Notes under the pieces: model-generated
Told to the model about the DNA's origin: nothing
Databases searched by the model: none
Seen by the model: only the letters and a program-made list of their open reading frames with translations
In this document: positions 6,959 to 15,048 of the stretch, in pieces
Position numbering within the stretch: the first letter of the stretch is position 1
How the letters are laid out: each line of letters starts with the position of its first letter
Position numbers and translations under genes: made by a program
Assembly: GCF_003254625.1 (NCBI RefSeq)
Contig: NZ_QJRJ01000065.1
Location: 1-64,000, forward strand
Source of the DNA: Flavobacterium ginsenosidimutans
GTDB lineage: Bacteria > Bacteroidota > Bacteroidia > Flavobacteriales > Flavobacteriaceae
Length of the DNA stretch: 64,000 nt
Direction of reading: 5' to 3'

Positions 6959-8323
6959 ATGAATAAAAAACACCATTCCAACGATATACTTTCGAATTTA
7001 GGGATTCAAAGTCTGAACGAAATGCAAGAAATGGCACACGATGCTATTTTAAACGAAAACAATACTTTATTACTTTCTCCAACAGGATCTGGAAAAACAT
7101 TGGCTTTCCTGCTTCCTATTTTAGAATTGTTACAGCCAGAAGTATTGTCTGTTCAGTGTTTGATTTTGGTTCCGTCACGCGAACTTGGGCTTCAAATCGA
7201 ACAGGTTTGGAAAAAAATGGGAACGCAATACAAAGTCAATATTTGTTATGGCGGACATTCAATAGAAACTGAAATTAAAAACTTAAGCAATCCGCCGGCG
7301 GTTTTAATAGGAACGCCTGGAAGAATTGCTGATCATATAGAAAGAGAAACTTTTAGAACAGATAAAATTCAGACTTTAATTTTAGACGAGTTTGATAAAT
7401 CGCTGCAATTAGGTTTTCACGAACAAATGTCGTTTATAATTGGAAGATTATCTAGAGTAAACAAACGCGTTTTGGTTTCGGCAACTTCAGATATCGAAAT
7501 TCCGAAATACACACGAGTTGTCAATCCGGTTGTTTTGGATTTTATTCCAGAGGAAGAAGAAAAAGCAAATCTTTCGATGAAAATGGTGATTTCGCCAGCA
7601 AAAGATAAATTGCAAAGCTTATTCAATTTGATTTGTTCTTTAAAGTCTGAATCGGCAATTATTTTCTGTAATCATCGTGATGCTGCAGAACGTATTAGCG
7701 ATACTTTAAACGAAAAAGGAATTTATTCGGTGTATTATCATGGCGGAATGGATCAGGAAGAGCGTGAGCGTGCTTTAATTCAGTTTAGAAATGGAAGTGT
7801 AACTTATCTTGTAACAACAGATTTGGCTGCAAGAGGTTTGGATATTCCAGAAATGAAACACGTTATTCATTATCATCTCCCATTAAAAGAAGACGAATTT
7901 ACGCATAGAAATGGACGTACAGCACGTATGCAAGCAACGGGAACGGCGTATGTTATTATTCACGAAAGTGAAAAACAATTAGACTACATTAATTATGAAA
8001 TGAAGGTTTTGGATGTTGAAGGAAAAGTTTCGCTTCCAAATACGCCTCAATTTCAAACTATTTATATTAGTGGCGGAAAGAAGACTAAACTGAACAAATT
8101 TGACATTGTTGGGTTCTTTTCTCAAAAAGGAAAATTAGAGAAAGAAGATTTAGGATTAATTGAAGTTAAAGATTTTGTTTCGTTTGCAGCAGTAAAGTAC
8201 AATAAAGTAAAAGATCTGCTAAAAAACATTAAAGATGAAAAAATGAAAGGGAAGAAGTTTAAAATCGAAGTTGCCCGTAATGTGATCAAGAAAGTAGAAG
8301 AGGAGAAAAGAGGAAAATATTAG
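6959..8323 (+). CDS. DbpA-like ATP-dependent RNA helicase
   Basis: DEAD-box-family RNA helicase of 454 residues, likely acting on 23S rRNA in large-subunit assembly. Visible motifs: P-loop PTGSGKT (41-47), PSRELG (72-77), TPGR (119-122), DEFD (143-146, a variant of DEAD), SAT, TDLAARGLD and HRNGRTAR. The C-terminal part from about residue 370 (YISGGKKTKLNKFDIVG) resembles the DbpA RNA-binding domain, which in E. coli binds hairpin 92 of 23S rRNA. It is monocistronic and its start codon lies almost on top of its promoter. Confidence 0.88.
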   Translation: MNKKHHSNDILSNLGIQSLNEMQEMAHDAILNENNTLLLSPTGSGKTLAFLLPILELLQPEVLSVQCLILVPSRELGLQIEQVWKKMGTQYKVNICYGGHSIETEIKNLSNPPAVLIGTPGRIADHIERETFRTDKIQTLILDEFDKSLQLGFHEQMSFIIGRLSRVNKRVLVSATSDIEIPKYTRVVNPVVLDFIPEEEEKANLSMKMVISPAKDKLQSLFNLICSLKSESAIIFCNHRDAAERISDTLNEKGIYSVYYHGGMDQEERERALIQFRNGSVTYLVTTDLAARGLDIPEMKHVIHYHLPLKEDEFTHRNGRTARMQATGTAYVIIHESEKQLDYINYEMKVLDVEGKVSLPNTPQFQTIYISGGKKTKLNKFDIVGFFSQKGKLEKEDLGLIEVKDFVSFAAVKYNKVKDLLKNIKDEKMKGKKFKIEVARNVIKKVEEEKRGKY

Positions 8324-8521
8324 TTCAAATTAAATGATTTTTAGTACAAAAATGGATTTTGTATCATGAAATTTTAGTTTTTATCTTATTGTTTTTCAGT
8401 GTTTTATTTTTGTGTAACTAACTTTTACAATTTTATGTTAAAAAAATAATGAATTGATAGGGGTTTTTTCAATATTTCTATGTTTTTTTGTGTTCGTAAA
8501 ATTGTAAACCCCAAATACTAT

Positions 8522-8965
8522 ATGAAAAAGATTATTACTCTTGCCGCATTGTTTTTTAGTTTTGTTTCGTTTGCACAGGTTAAGGTTCTAGAAACAGTTC
8601 CTGTAGAAAAATTAGGAAAAGTAAACAACAACTACATTCAGAAAATTGGTGACGAATACACTGTGTATTACACTATCGTTCAAAGTGATGATGATTCGAC
8701 TTTGAGAAAATTTTCATTCAAGAACATAGATAATGCTTATAACTCTTTATACAACATTATCATGGGCGGATTTACAGCTTCTCCGTTGTATGATATCAAA
8801 TTAGAGTTACCTAACAACTACATTTGGTTACATTACACAGGTAATGTGGTTCCAGACAAAGCTACAGTTCAGTTTATGGTTTCTGGTAAAGAAAGAGACG
8901 CAGCAACAAACAACGTTTCTGAGCCATTCGTAAAAGATCAAATCAGTAAATTATTTCAAAAATAA
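8522..8965 (+). CDS. Small exported protein of unknown function
   Basis: An exported protein of 147 residues. I start it at MKKIITLAALFF (8522), which gives a classic signal peptide ending near FAQ at residue 19; the upstream in-frame ATG at 8480 would bury this signal behind 14 residues. The mature part contains no motif I recognise. Late residues (YTGNVVPDKATVQFMVSG) suggest a beta-rich fold. It is monocistronic with a strong terminator, so probably well expressed. A TATTTTTG -7-like element lies at 8405-8412, rather far upstream. Confidence 0.7.
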   Translation: MKKIITLAALFFSFVSFAQVKVLETVPVEKLGKVNNNYIQKIGDEYTVYYTIVQSDDDSTLRKFSFKNIDNAYNSLYNIIMGGFTASPLYDIKLELPNNYIWLHYTGNVVPDKATVQFMVSGKERDAATNNVSEPFVKDQISKLFQK

Positions 8966-8982
8966 TTTTCGATATATGTATA

Positions 8983-9014
8983 AAAAGCCGTTCTATTTGA
9001 ACGGCTTTTTTTTA
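8983..9014 (+). terminator. Strong intrinsic terminator
   Basis: Perfect stem AAAAAGCCGTTC / GAACGGCTTTTT with loop TATTT and a run of T, shortly after the stop codon at 8965. Confidence 0.92.
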
Positions 9015-9265
9015 GTTTCAAGTTTCAGTTTGATAAACTTTGTCTTTAATTTTAACGCAAAGCACGCTAAGTTTTTTTACTTAAAGGCTTTTAAAAGCGC
9101 AAAGTTCGCAAAGCTTTGTGAATAAAACTTTGCGTAAATGTTTCAAGTTTCAAGTTGATAAGCTTTGCCTTTAATTTTAACGCAAAGCACGCTAAGTTTC
9201 TTTACTTAAAGGCTTTTAAAAGCGCAAAGTTCGCAAAGCTTTGAGAATAAAACTTTGCGAACTTT
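9015..9265. repeat. 125-bp intergenic unit, tandemly duplicated
   Basis: Two copies about 125 bases long (9015-9139 and 9140-9265) differ at only a few positions. Each starts with GTTTCAA heptamers, then TTTAATTTTAACGCAAAGC, and ends with pairing blocks such as GCGCAAAG, TTCGCAAAGCTTTG and AAAACTTTGCG that can fold on themselves. Further AACTTTGCG-type blocks run to about 9295. There is no gene between 8966 and 9349; the whole gap is terminator, these repeats and an octamer array. Confidence 0.85.
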
Positions 9266-9312
9266 GCGTATACTTTGTGTGCTTTGCGGTTAAATTATGC
9301 AGTATTCTAAAA

Positions 9313-9344
9313 CTTAGAATCTTAGAATCTCAGAACCTTAGCAA
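9313..9344 (+). repeat. CTYAGNNN octamer array (4 units) after phnA stop
   Basis: CTTAGAAT, CTTAGAAT, CTCAGAAC, CTTAGCAA in exact 8-base register, ending five bases from the phnA stop codon (9350). Confidence 0.9.
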
Positions 9345-9349
9345 CTTTT

Positions 9350-9928
9350 TTAAATCTTTTTAACGTACTGCGTAATAATCACAATCTGCTGGCCATCGAC
9401 TTTTCCTTCAATGTATTCAGCGTTTTCGTGGTCTAAACGGATGTTTCTAACAGCAGTTCCTTGTTTAGCAACCATGCTAGAACCTTTTACTTTAAGATCT
9501 TTGATTAAAACTACAGAATCTCCGTGTTGTAGCACTACGCCGTTACTATCGCGGTGAACTAATTTATTTTCGTCATCTTCACCTTCTCCTGTTGCTTTTG
9601 CCCATTCTAGCGTATCTTCATCAAGATACATCATATCTAGTAATTCTTGTGGCCATCCTGCAGCGCGCAAACGGCTTAACATTCTCCAAGCAACAACTTG
9701 TACTGGAATATTTTCGTTCCACATACTGTCGTTCAGGCATCTCCAGTGATTTAAATCTACGTTGTCTGGATTTTCAATTTGGTCAATACAAGTGTTACAG
9801 GCTAATATAGCTTCGTCAATTCCGCCTTTTTTAGTTGGCAGGACTTGATAAACTTTTAAATTTTCTTCGGCGCCACAAAGTTCACATTTAGATCCGCTTC
9901 GTTTGCTTAATTCTCTTTCGATGCTCAT
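9350..9928 (-). CDS. phnA: PhnA-family zinc-ribbon protein
   Basis: A cytosolic protein of 192 residues. The N-terminal zinc ribbon uses C15, C18, C44 and C47. The C-terminal PhnA domain starts about residue 124 (RDSNGVVLQHGDSVVLIKDL) and continues with VKGSS and GTAVRNIRL, which is highly typical. The name comes from the E. coli phn region, but a direct role in phosphonate breakdown is not established for this family, and no phosphonate genes are nearby. Upstream, GCGAAATTA near 9951 could be a variant -7 box (TAATTTCG). Confidence 0.9.
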   Translation of the reverse strand: MSIERELSKRSGSKCELCGAEENLKVYQVLPTKKGGIDEAILACNTCIDQIENPDNVDLNHWRCLNDSMWNENIPVQVVAWRMLSRLRAAGWPQELLDMMYLDEDTLEWAKATGEGEDDENKLVHRDSNGVVLQHGDSVVLIKDLKVKGSSMVAKQGTAVRNIRLDHENAEYIEGKVDGQQIVIITQYVKKI

Positions 9929-10002
9929 TATTTATTGTTTGTTTTAAAAATGCGAAATTACTTATAATTTGTTTCGCTGGCAAATATTATTACTTGATGT
10001 TG

Positions 10003-10022
10003 ACGGATTAAAATCCGTTTTT
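10003..10022. other. Small hairpin between phnA and coaD
   Basis: ACGGAT-TAAA-ATCCGT followed by TTTT. On the plus strand it resembles a weak terminator, but both flanking genes are on the minus strand, so it is more likely another intergenic repeat. Confidence 0.35.
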
Positions 10023-10058
10023 GAAATCTGTTTCAAGTCTATGGCTTTTAAGGAGTTT

Positions 10059-10517
10059 TTATTTTGTAACCCTAACAGCTTCTGGAACCAACATTTCATA
10101 TTCGCCGCCATGACGCAATACATCACGTACAATGCTCGAACTGATGAATGAAGTACTTGCAGCTGTCAGCAAGAAAACGGTTTCTATTTTTGATAATTTT
10201 CTATTGGTATGCGCAATAGCTTTTTCAAATTCGAAGTCGGCTGGGTTACGCAAACCTCTTAGAATGAAATTGGCTTTTAGTTTTTTTGCCAGATCGATTG
10301 TTAGACCTTCATAGGTAATAACAGAAATTTTTGGCTCGTCTTTGAAGGTTTCTTCAATAAAGCGTTTTCTTTCTTCTAATGAAAACATGTACTTTTTTTC
10401 GGCATTAACCCCAATTGCAATTACAATTTCATCAAATAAAGGAAGTCCTCTTTTGATAATATCTTCATGTCCGAGTGTAATAGGGTCAAACGATCCTGGG
10501 AATATGGCTTTTCGCAT
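10059..10517 (-). CDS. coaD: Phosphopantetheine adenylyltransferase
   Basis: Adenylates 4'-phosphopantetheine to dephospho-CoA, the penultimate step of coenzyme A synthesis. The 152-residue protein has the nucleotidyltransferase N-terminus FPGSFDPITLGH (residues 6-17, with the HxGH-type TLGH) and the RGLRNPADFEFE block near 89-100. Length is normal. An octamer repeat array starts four bases upstream of the ATG, so it occupies the ribosome-binding region. The DUF421 gene lies upstream on the same strand, with about 115 bases of repeat-rich spacer. Confidence 0.96.
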   Translation of the reverse strand: MRKAIFPGSFDPITLGHEDIIKRGLPLFDEIVIAIGVNAEKKYMFSLEERKRFIEETFKDEPKISVITYEGLTIDLAKKLKANFILRGLRNPADFEFEKAIAHTNRKLSKIETVFLLTAASTSFISSSIVRDVLRHGGEYEMLVPEAVRVTK

Positions 10518-10521
10518 TTCT

Positions 10522-10561
10522 TTAAGTTTCTAAGGTTCTGAGATGCTAAGATTCTAAGTTT
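10522..10561 (-). repeat. CTYAGNNN octamer array upstream of coaD
   Basis: On the plus strand, TTAAG (10522), CTAAG (10530), CTGAG (10538), CTAAG (10546) and CTAAG (10554) recur every 8 bases. On the coding strand of coaD the array reads CTTAG and ends with CTTAAAGAAATG at the start codon. Confidence 0.88.
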
Positions 10562-10632
10562 TATTTGGATGGTGCTGAATCTTAGTTTTTCTTTGTTTTG
10601 GAATTTGGAATTTTTTTTTTTTGGAATTTATT

Positions 10633-11325
10633 TTAAGTTATTCTAAGAGTTTTTATCGCTTCGACCCATTCTTCTCTTTTGCAGATATCACATTTTGCAG
10701 TTCCTTTTTTAACTTCTTGTGTGTGTCCGCAGAACGAACAAGCATAGATTCCGTCGGTTGGAATGAATTTGCTCTTAGCATTAAACAAAGAAGGCAAAAT
10801 AGGCAATCCGTATTTTACTTTTTCATCTGGATAAAAGAACACACTTATTTCGCCACTTGGTTCTATAAAAGCATGTTTTACCTGTCCTAAATGTTCTATT
10901 GATTTTACACGAAGTTCTGAGAAAAATTCGTCTTGTGCCAAAGTTTCTTTTTTAAAACTCGATACAGAAAATTTCCCATCATTGATTAAACACTCGGTTT
11001 TCCCTTCTATAAATTCTTCGAATTTTTTGCTTTTTCCAGTAAGCCATGTCACAGAACGATACAAAACAATAATTACCAAAAATACAATTGCCGCAGGAAC
11101 GATGCCAACATCTTCATAAAACATTGGGTCGCCAGCAGCAGAGCCTAATGCAATAATAATTACGGTTTCGAAAATTGATAATTGTTTTACACCTCGTTTA
11201 CCAGCCAATTTTAACGTTAGCAGCAAAATAGTAAACATTACTGTCGAACGAAATATTACTTCCAAAAGAAAGACTTCTGGCAATTCATTAAAAAATAGTC
11301 TATTCCATTCGAAGATTTCTTTCAT
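10633..11325 (-). CDS. DUF421 (YetF-like) membrane protein with zinc-ribbon tail
   Basis: A membrane protein of 230 residues. Three hydrophobic segments (about 20-40, 51-66 and 75-93) precede a cytosolic DUF421-type domain (ECLINDGKFS near 111-120, then VKHAFIEPSGEISVF). DUF421/YetF proteins are of unclear function. Unusual is the C-terminal extension with C196, C199, C212 and C215 (CSFCG, then CDICKR), a zinc-ribbon or rubredoxin-like knuckle that plain YetF proteins lack. An octamer array sits four bases upstream of the start codon. Confidence 0.75.
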   Translation of the reverse strand: MKEIFEWNRLFFNELPEVFLLEVIFRSTVMFTILLLTLKLAGKRGVKQLSIFETVIIIALGSAAGDPMFYEDVGIVPAAIVFLVIIVLYRSVTWLTGKSKKFEEFIEGKTECLINDGKFSVSSFKKETLAQDEFFSELRVKSIEHLGQVKHAFIEPSGEISVFFYPDEKVKYGLPILPSLFNAKSKFIPTDGIYACSFCGHTQEVKKGTAKCDICKREEWVEAIKTLRIT

Positions 11326-11329
11326 TTTT

Positions 11330-11361
11330 TTAAGGTGCTAAAGTTCTGAGATTCTAAGGGA
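11330..11361 (-). repeat. CTYAGNNN octamer array upstream of DUF421 gene
   Basis: TTAAG (11330), CTAAA (11338), CTGAG (11346) and CTAAG (11354) recur every 8 bases, starting four bases from the start codon at 11325; the coding strand reads CCTTAAAAAAATG. Confidence 0.82.
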
Positions 11362-11414
11362 CTAATTTTCTTAGGTTTAAAGGTACAAAGTGACAAAGGT
11401 TTAAAGTTAAATGG

Positions 11415-11440
11415 CTTCGACTTCGCTCAGCTTGACAATC
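11415..11440 (+). repeat. CTTCGACTTCGCTCAG repeat, copy 1
   Basis: CTTCGACTTCGCTCAG then CTTGACAATC. A near-identical copy lies at 12704-12729 on the other side of ddl, same strand. It is a dispersed intergenic repeat of unknown function. Confidence 0.75.
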
Positions 11441-11461
11441 GAAAAATTAAGGCACTAAAAT

Positions 11462-11493
11462 CTTAGAATCTTAGCGCCTTAGTATCTTAGCAT
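11462..11493 (+). repeat. CTYAGNNN octamer array after ddl stop
   Basis: CTTAGAAT, CTTAGCGC, CTTAGTAT, CTTAGCAT. The next unit in register begins with CTA at 11494, which is the ddl stop codon (TAG on the minus strand), so the array touches the stop codon without a gap. Confidence 0.9.
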
Positions 11494-12465
11494 CTATTTT
11501 AAAGCTAACTCAATTGCATTTGTAAACAGATCTTCTAGAGAAATTCCTGCTGCTTTTGCTTGTTGCGGAATCAAGCTTTCTGTTGTTAAACCTGGAATTG
11601 TGTTCATTTCCAGCATATGTGGCTCGTCGTTTACGATGATGAATTCGCTTCTTGAGAAACCTTTCATTTTTAAAACTTCGTAAGCACGTTTTGCTGTTTC
11701 TCCAACTTTTCTAGTCATTTCGTCAGAGATTCTCGCTGGTGTTATTTCTTGTGATTTTCCTTCGTATTTTGCTTCATAATCGAAGAAATCATTTTCTGAT
11801 ACGATTTCTGTGATTGGAAGAACTTTAATTTCGCCTTTGTAATTGATTACTCCAACCGAAACTTCTGTTCCGTCAAGGAAACTTTCAATAATTATTTCGT
11901 TGTCTTCTTTATATGCTACTTCAATTGCGATTGGAAGTTCAGCTTCAGTTTTTACTTTTGAGATTCCGAAACTTGAACCTGCTTTGTTTGGTTTTACGAA
12001 ACATGGCAAGCCTACTTTTTTAACGATTTCTGCTGTATTAATTTCGTCTCCTTTGTTCAAGTAATAAGAAACCGCTGTTTTGATTCCGTATGGTTTTAAA
12101 ACAGATAATAAATCTCTTTTGTTGAATGTTAATGCCGATTGGTAATAATCGCAAGAAGATTGTGGCAGACCAATTAATTCGAAATAAGCTTGCATTAATC
12201 CGTCCTCGCCTGGAGTTCCGTGAATGGCGTTGAAAACACAGTCAAATGTGATTTTCTCACCTTTTACTGTAACTGAAAAATCATTTCTATCAATTGGAAA
12301 TTCGGCATCGTTTTGGTCAACGTACACCCATTTTTCTTTGAAAATGTGAATACGGAATCCGTTGTATTTTGTTTTGTCAAGATATTGATACACGACATTC
12401 CCGCTGATTAAAGATATTTTGTATTCGCTGGAATAGCCGCCCATGATGATGGCAATGTTTTTCAT
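11494..12465 (-). CDS. ddl: D-alanine--D-alanine ligase
   Basis: ATP-grasp enzyme joining two D-alanines for peptidoglycan precursors in the cytosol. At 323 residues it has the family landmarks: the GGYSSEYKISLISG N-terminus, HGTPGEDG near residue 84, CFVKPNKAGSSFGISK near 155, and the metal/substrate end FIIVNDEPHMLEMNTIPGLT around 276-295. The Glu and Asn of EMNT are present, so it should be active. The nearby PASTA protein hints at a cell-wall theme, but it is on the opposite strand across a 346-base gap. Confidence 0.96.
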   Translation of the reverse strand: MKNIAIIMGGYSSEYKISLISGNVVYQYLDKTKYNGFRIHIFKEKWVYVDQNDAEFPIDRNDFSVTVKGEKITFDCVFNAIHGTPGEDGLMQAYFELIGLPQSSCDYYQSALTFNKRDLLSVLKPYGIKTAVSYYLNKGDEINTAEIVKKVGLPCFVKPNKAGSSFGISKVKTEAELPIAIEVAYKEDNEIIIESFLDGTEVSVGVINYKGEIKVLPITEIVSENDFFDYEAKYEGKSQEITPARISDEMTRKVGETAKRAYEVLKMKGFSRSEFIIVNDEPHMLEMNTIPGLTTESLIPQQAKAAGISLEDLFTNAIELALK

Positions 12466-12586
12466 GTTTTTGTTTCAGGTTTTAATTTGTTTCAAGTTTC
12501 AGGTTTTGCCGTAAATCGTTTAAATCTGTTTTGAAACTTTAATTTGATATATGATTTTTTAATAAATAACGTTCTTATGTAACCAA

Positions 12587-12693
12587 GTGCCCTAGCCCTG
12601 ATAGAAGCGGCATCTCCCGATTTAGAAAAACAAGGCTTTTTAGCCGTAGTTTTTGTTTATCGGGAATACAGCGGATAGCAGGAAACAGCTCCT
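12587..12693 (+). repeat. GATAGAAGC / GCGGATAGC hairpin element, copy 2
   Basis: GTGCCC, CCTGATAGAAGC, then nested hairpins: outer TCCCGAT (12615-12621) with ATCGGGA (12659-12665), inner GGCT-TTTT-AGCC (12634-12645), then ACAGCGGATAGCAGG. It shares ordered blocks with 1470-1522. It could be a structured RNA or a miniature mobile repeat. Confidence 0.65.
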
Positions 12694-12703
12694 GAAAATT
12701 ATC

Positions 12704-12729
12704 CTTCGACTTTGCTCAGGATGACAATC
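12704..12729 (+). repeat. CTTCGACTTCGCTCAG repeat, copy 2
   Basis: CTTCGACTTTGCTCAGG then ATGACAATC, matching the copy at 11415-11440 at all but a few positions. Confidence 0.75.
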
Positions 12730-12783
12730 ATGGCACTTTCTTGTTTTAAACAAAATTATCATTTTTTTTGAAACGAAATACTT

Positions 12784-12791
12784 TATCTTTG
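12784..12791 (+). promoter_or_regulatory. -7 element of the PASTA/rluD-like operon
   Basis: TATCTTTG matches TAnnTTTG 20 bases upstream of the start codon at 12812, giving a leader of about 15 bases. Confidence 0.5.
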
Positions 12792-12811
12792 TCGCTATTA
12801 AAAATAAATTT

Positions 12812-13429
12812 ATGAGTTTACGTCAGTATTTAACAAGCCGAGTTTTTTTCTTGCAATTGCTTGCTTCGGCAGCAATTATTGCGCTTATTGGTTATTTATT
12901 TATGCATTGGTTGACTTTTACAACTGATCACGGACACGAAATTGCTGTTCCGAATTTGTCTAAATTGACTGAAGAACAAGTTGAAGAAAAATTGGATGAA
13001 CTAGATTTAGATTATGTTCTATTGGATAGTGTTGATTACAGAAGTGAATTCCCAAAATATAGTGTTGTTGAACAAGATCCATTGCCTGGAACAAAGGTAA
13101 AAGTGGGTAGAAAAATTTATATTAAGATTAATGCTTCTGGTTTTTCTTCTGTGAAAATTCCAGATTTGATCGAAAAAACATATCGTGAAGCTGTACCAAC
13201 GTTAAAAGCGTTAGGTTTGGAGCCAGGAACGATTACGTATATTCCGAATCTTGGAAAAGATATGGTTTTGGAAATGCGTTTGAAAGGAAGAAACTTAAAA
13301 GTAGGAGATCGCGTGCTTAAAGCTTCTAAAATTGATTTGGTTTTAGGAGACGGAAAAGCAAGTTATGTAGATGATAGTCAGGCAGACAGTACTGCGGTGC
13401 CTGTAGAAACCCCAGCTGATGAACAATAA
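12812..13429 (+). CDS. Membrane-anchored PASTA-domain protein
   Basis: A 205-residue protein with one N-terminal membrane anchor (about 13-32), then an extracytoplasmic part with two PASTA repeats (about 40-107 and 112-178; VVEQDPLPGTKVKVG is the typical strand-turn block). PASTA modules bind peptidoglycan or muropeptides in kinases and PBPs, but here there is no kinase or transpeptidase domain, so it may be a structural or sensing protein. Its 3' end overlaps the pseudouridine synthase gene by 11 bases, so the two are co-transcribed. Confidence 0.88.
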   Translation: MSLRQYLTSRVFFLQLLASAAIIALIGYLFMHWLTFTTDHGHEIAVPNLSKLTEEQVEEKLDELDLDYVLLDSVDYRSEFPKYSVVEQDPLPGTKVKVGRKIYIKINASGFSSVKIPDLIEKTYREAVPTLKALGLEPGTITYIPNLGKDMVLEMRLKGRNLKVGDRVLKASKIDLVLGDGKASYVDDSQADSTAVPVETPADEQ

Positions 13430-14462
13430 TATTGAAGAAAATTTAGATCTAGAAGACGAATTATTCGAACATTATAGATTTGAAGTCCCAAAAGGTCAAG
13501 CGTTTTTGCGTATTGACAAATATTTAATGTATTTGATTCCGAATGCCACGCGAAATAAAATTCAGAATGCGGCAACTAATGGAAACATTTTTGTGAATGA
13601 AATTCCAGTAAAATCAAATTACAAAGTAAAACCTTTTGATGTGATAACGGTAATGTTGTCGCATCCTCCGTTTGAAAATCATATTCTTCCTGAAGATATT
13701 CCGTTGAATATTGTTTATGAAGACGATGCTCTTTTATTGATTAATAAAGAGCCTGGAATGGTTGTGCATCCTGGTCACGGAAATTATACTGGAACTTTGG
13801 TAAATGCTTTGGCGCATCATTTTGATAATTTGCCAATGAATAGCAGCGAACGCCCAGGTTTGGTTCATAGAATTGATAAAGATACTTCTGGTCTTTTGGT
13901 TGTGGCTAAAACAGAAGCTGCAATGACGCATTTAGCAAAGCAATTTGAAGCTAAAACTACCGAGCGCGAGTATATTGCTCTGGTTTGGGGAAATGTTGTG
14001 GCAGATAGCGGTACAATTGAAGGAAACTTAGCGAGACATTTGAAAGATCGTATGCAAATGGCAGTTTTTGATGATCCAGAAATTGGTAAACCTGCTATTA
14101 CGCATTATAAAGTTTTGGAGCGTTTTGGTTATGTAACTTTGATTTCTTGTAAATTAGAAACGGGTAGAACGCACCAGATTCGTGCGCACATGAAACATAT
14201 CGGTCATCCGTTATTTAATGATGAGCGTTACGGAGGGCATTTGATTTTGAAAGGAACTACTTTTACAAAATATAAGCAATTTATAGAGAACTGTTTTAAA
14301 GCTTTGCCACGTCAAGCGCTGCACGCTAAGACGCTTGGATTTGTTCATCCGAATACGGGAGAATTAATGCGTTTTGATACAGAACTGCCTCAAGATTTTA
14401 AGGATTGTATCGAGAAATGGCAAAATTATGTGAAGTCGCATAATGTTGAGGATGAATCGTAA
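13419..14462 (+). CDS. RluD-like 23S rRNA pseudouridine synthase
   Basis: RluA-family enzyme of 347 residues converting uridines to pseudouridine in structured RNA, most likely 23S rRNA. An S4 RNA-binding domain (about 27-90) precedes the catalytic domain with HRIDKDTSGL at 150-159; D153 is the catalytic aspartate. The TGRTHQIRAHM block later in the protein is also canonical. The S4 plus catalytic layout is that of RluC/RluD, hence the RluD-like call; the exact target uridines are inferred. It is translationally coupled to the PASTA gene by an 11-base overlap and ends at a strong terminator. Confidence 0.92.
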   Translation: MNNNIEENLDLEDELFEHYRFEVPKGQAFLRIDKYLMYLIPNATRNKIQNAATNGNIFVNEIPVKSNYKVKPFDVITVMLSHPPFENHILPEDIPLNIVYEDDALLLINKEPGMVVHPGHGNYTGTLVNALAHHFDNLPMNSSERPGLVHRIDKDTSGLLVVAKTEAAMTHLAKQFEAKTTEREYIALVWGNVVADSGTIEGNLARHLKDRMQMAVFDDPEIGKPAITHYKVLERFGYVTLISCKLETGRTHQIRAHMKHIGHPLFNDERYGGHLILKGTTFTKYKQFIENCFKALPRQALHAKTLGFVHPNTGELMRFDTELPQDFKDCIEKWQNYVKSHNVEDES

Positions 14463-14520
14463 TTAGAGAATTAGAGAATTTGTCAATTAGATAATTTCTT
14501 TCATTACTTGAATAAAATTG

Positions 14521-14550
14521 AAAAAGCTCCATTTTTGGAGCTTTTTTTTT
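14521..14550 (+). terminator. Intrinsic terminator of PASTA/rluD-like operon
   Basis: Stem AAAAAGCTCC / GGAGCTTTTT with loop ATTTTT and a long T-run. It also lies just past the end of the convergent hypothetical gene (stop at 14549). Confidence 0.9.
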
Positions 14551-15034
14551 ATGATTCTATTTTGACATTTCGATCAAGAAATATTGAGATTTTTTCGGCT
14601 ATTTCATGCGCATCTTTTTCTTTTAATTGTTTTTTTATAATGTAGTCATTAGAAGAAATGGGAAAGACATCCAAATATACCATCCAACCTAAGCTATATT
14701 TCCCATTTAGATAAATAACATTTACAGATTGTAATTTAAATAATTTGCAATGAAATTTATTATTAATGTACAAATCTTCATTTCTAATACTAAGCACATG
14801 AAATTTGTTTCTGTACCATTCAAAGTAATCATTAAATAGTACATATGCGAGTGCTGACATTGCAATAATTATTGAGATAAATGTTTCAGCTAATAGTTCA
14901 GGCTTTAACTTGCAGATGATTAATAGTAATATTGAAAAGAAAATTATCCAAGGAATAATTAATGATTTTTTATTGAAATAAAATGAAATAGTCATTTCGT
15001 TATCACCATTTTGCATTATCTCGTATTTTTCCAT
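14549..15034 (-). CDS. Hypothetical two-TM membrane protein
   Basis: Not recognised. The 161-residue protein has two adjacent membrane segments (about 26-43 and 49-68) followed by a C-terminal soluble part (from about 75) with alternating hydrophobic residues. This gives the layout of small membrane proteins with a PH-like or YcxB-like domain. It ends in a charged helix (KEKDAHEIAEKI). It lies 14 bases downstream of the lipoprotein gene, so they are likely co-transcribed. Both sit between inverted 16-base repeats. Confidence 0.6.
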   Translation of the reverse strand: MEKYEIMQNGDNEMTISFYFNKKSLIIPWIIFFSILLLIICKLKPELLAETFISIIIAMSALAYVLFNDYFEWYRNKFHVLSIRNEDLYINNKFHCKLFKLQSVNVIYLNGKYSLGWMVYLDVFPISSNDYIIKKQLKEKDAHEIAEKISIFLDRNVKIES

Positions 15035-15048
15035 TCGCAGCGAATCTT

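Larger units (their letters stand above)
12466..12811. other. Gene-free gap with repeat families
   Basis: No gene is seen. The gap holds GTTTCAR-like runs (about 12470-12510), the GATAGAAGC/GCGGATAGC element (12587-12693), a CTTCGACTTTGCTCAGG repeat (12704-12729) and the -7 element of the PASTA gene. Confidence 0.7.

Noticed and set aside
9350-9928. Phosphonate degradation function for PhnA
   Set aside because: No phosphonate genes are nearby and the family's role is not established; only the domain name is kept.
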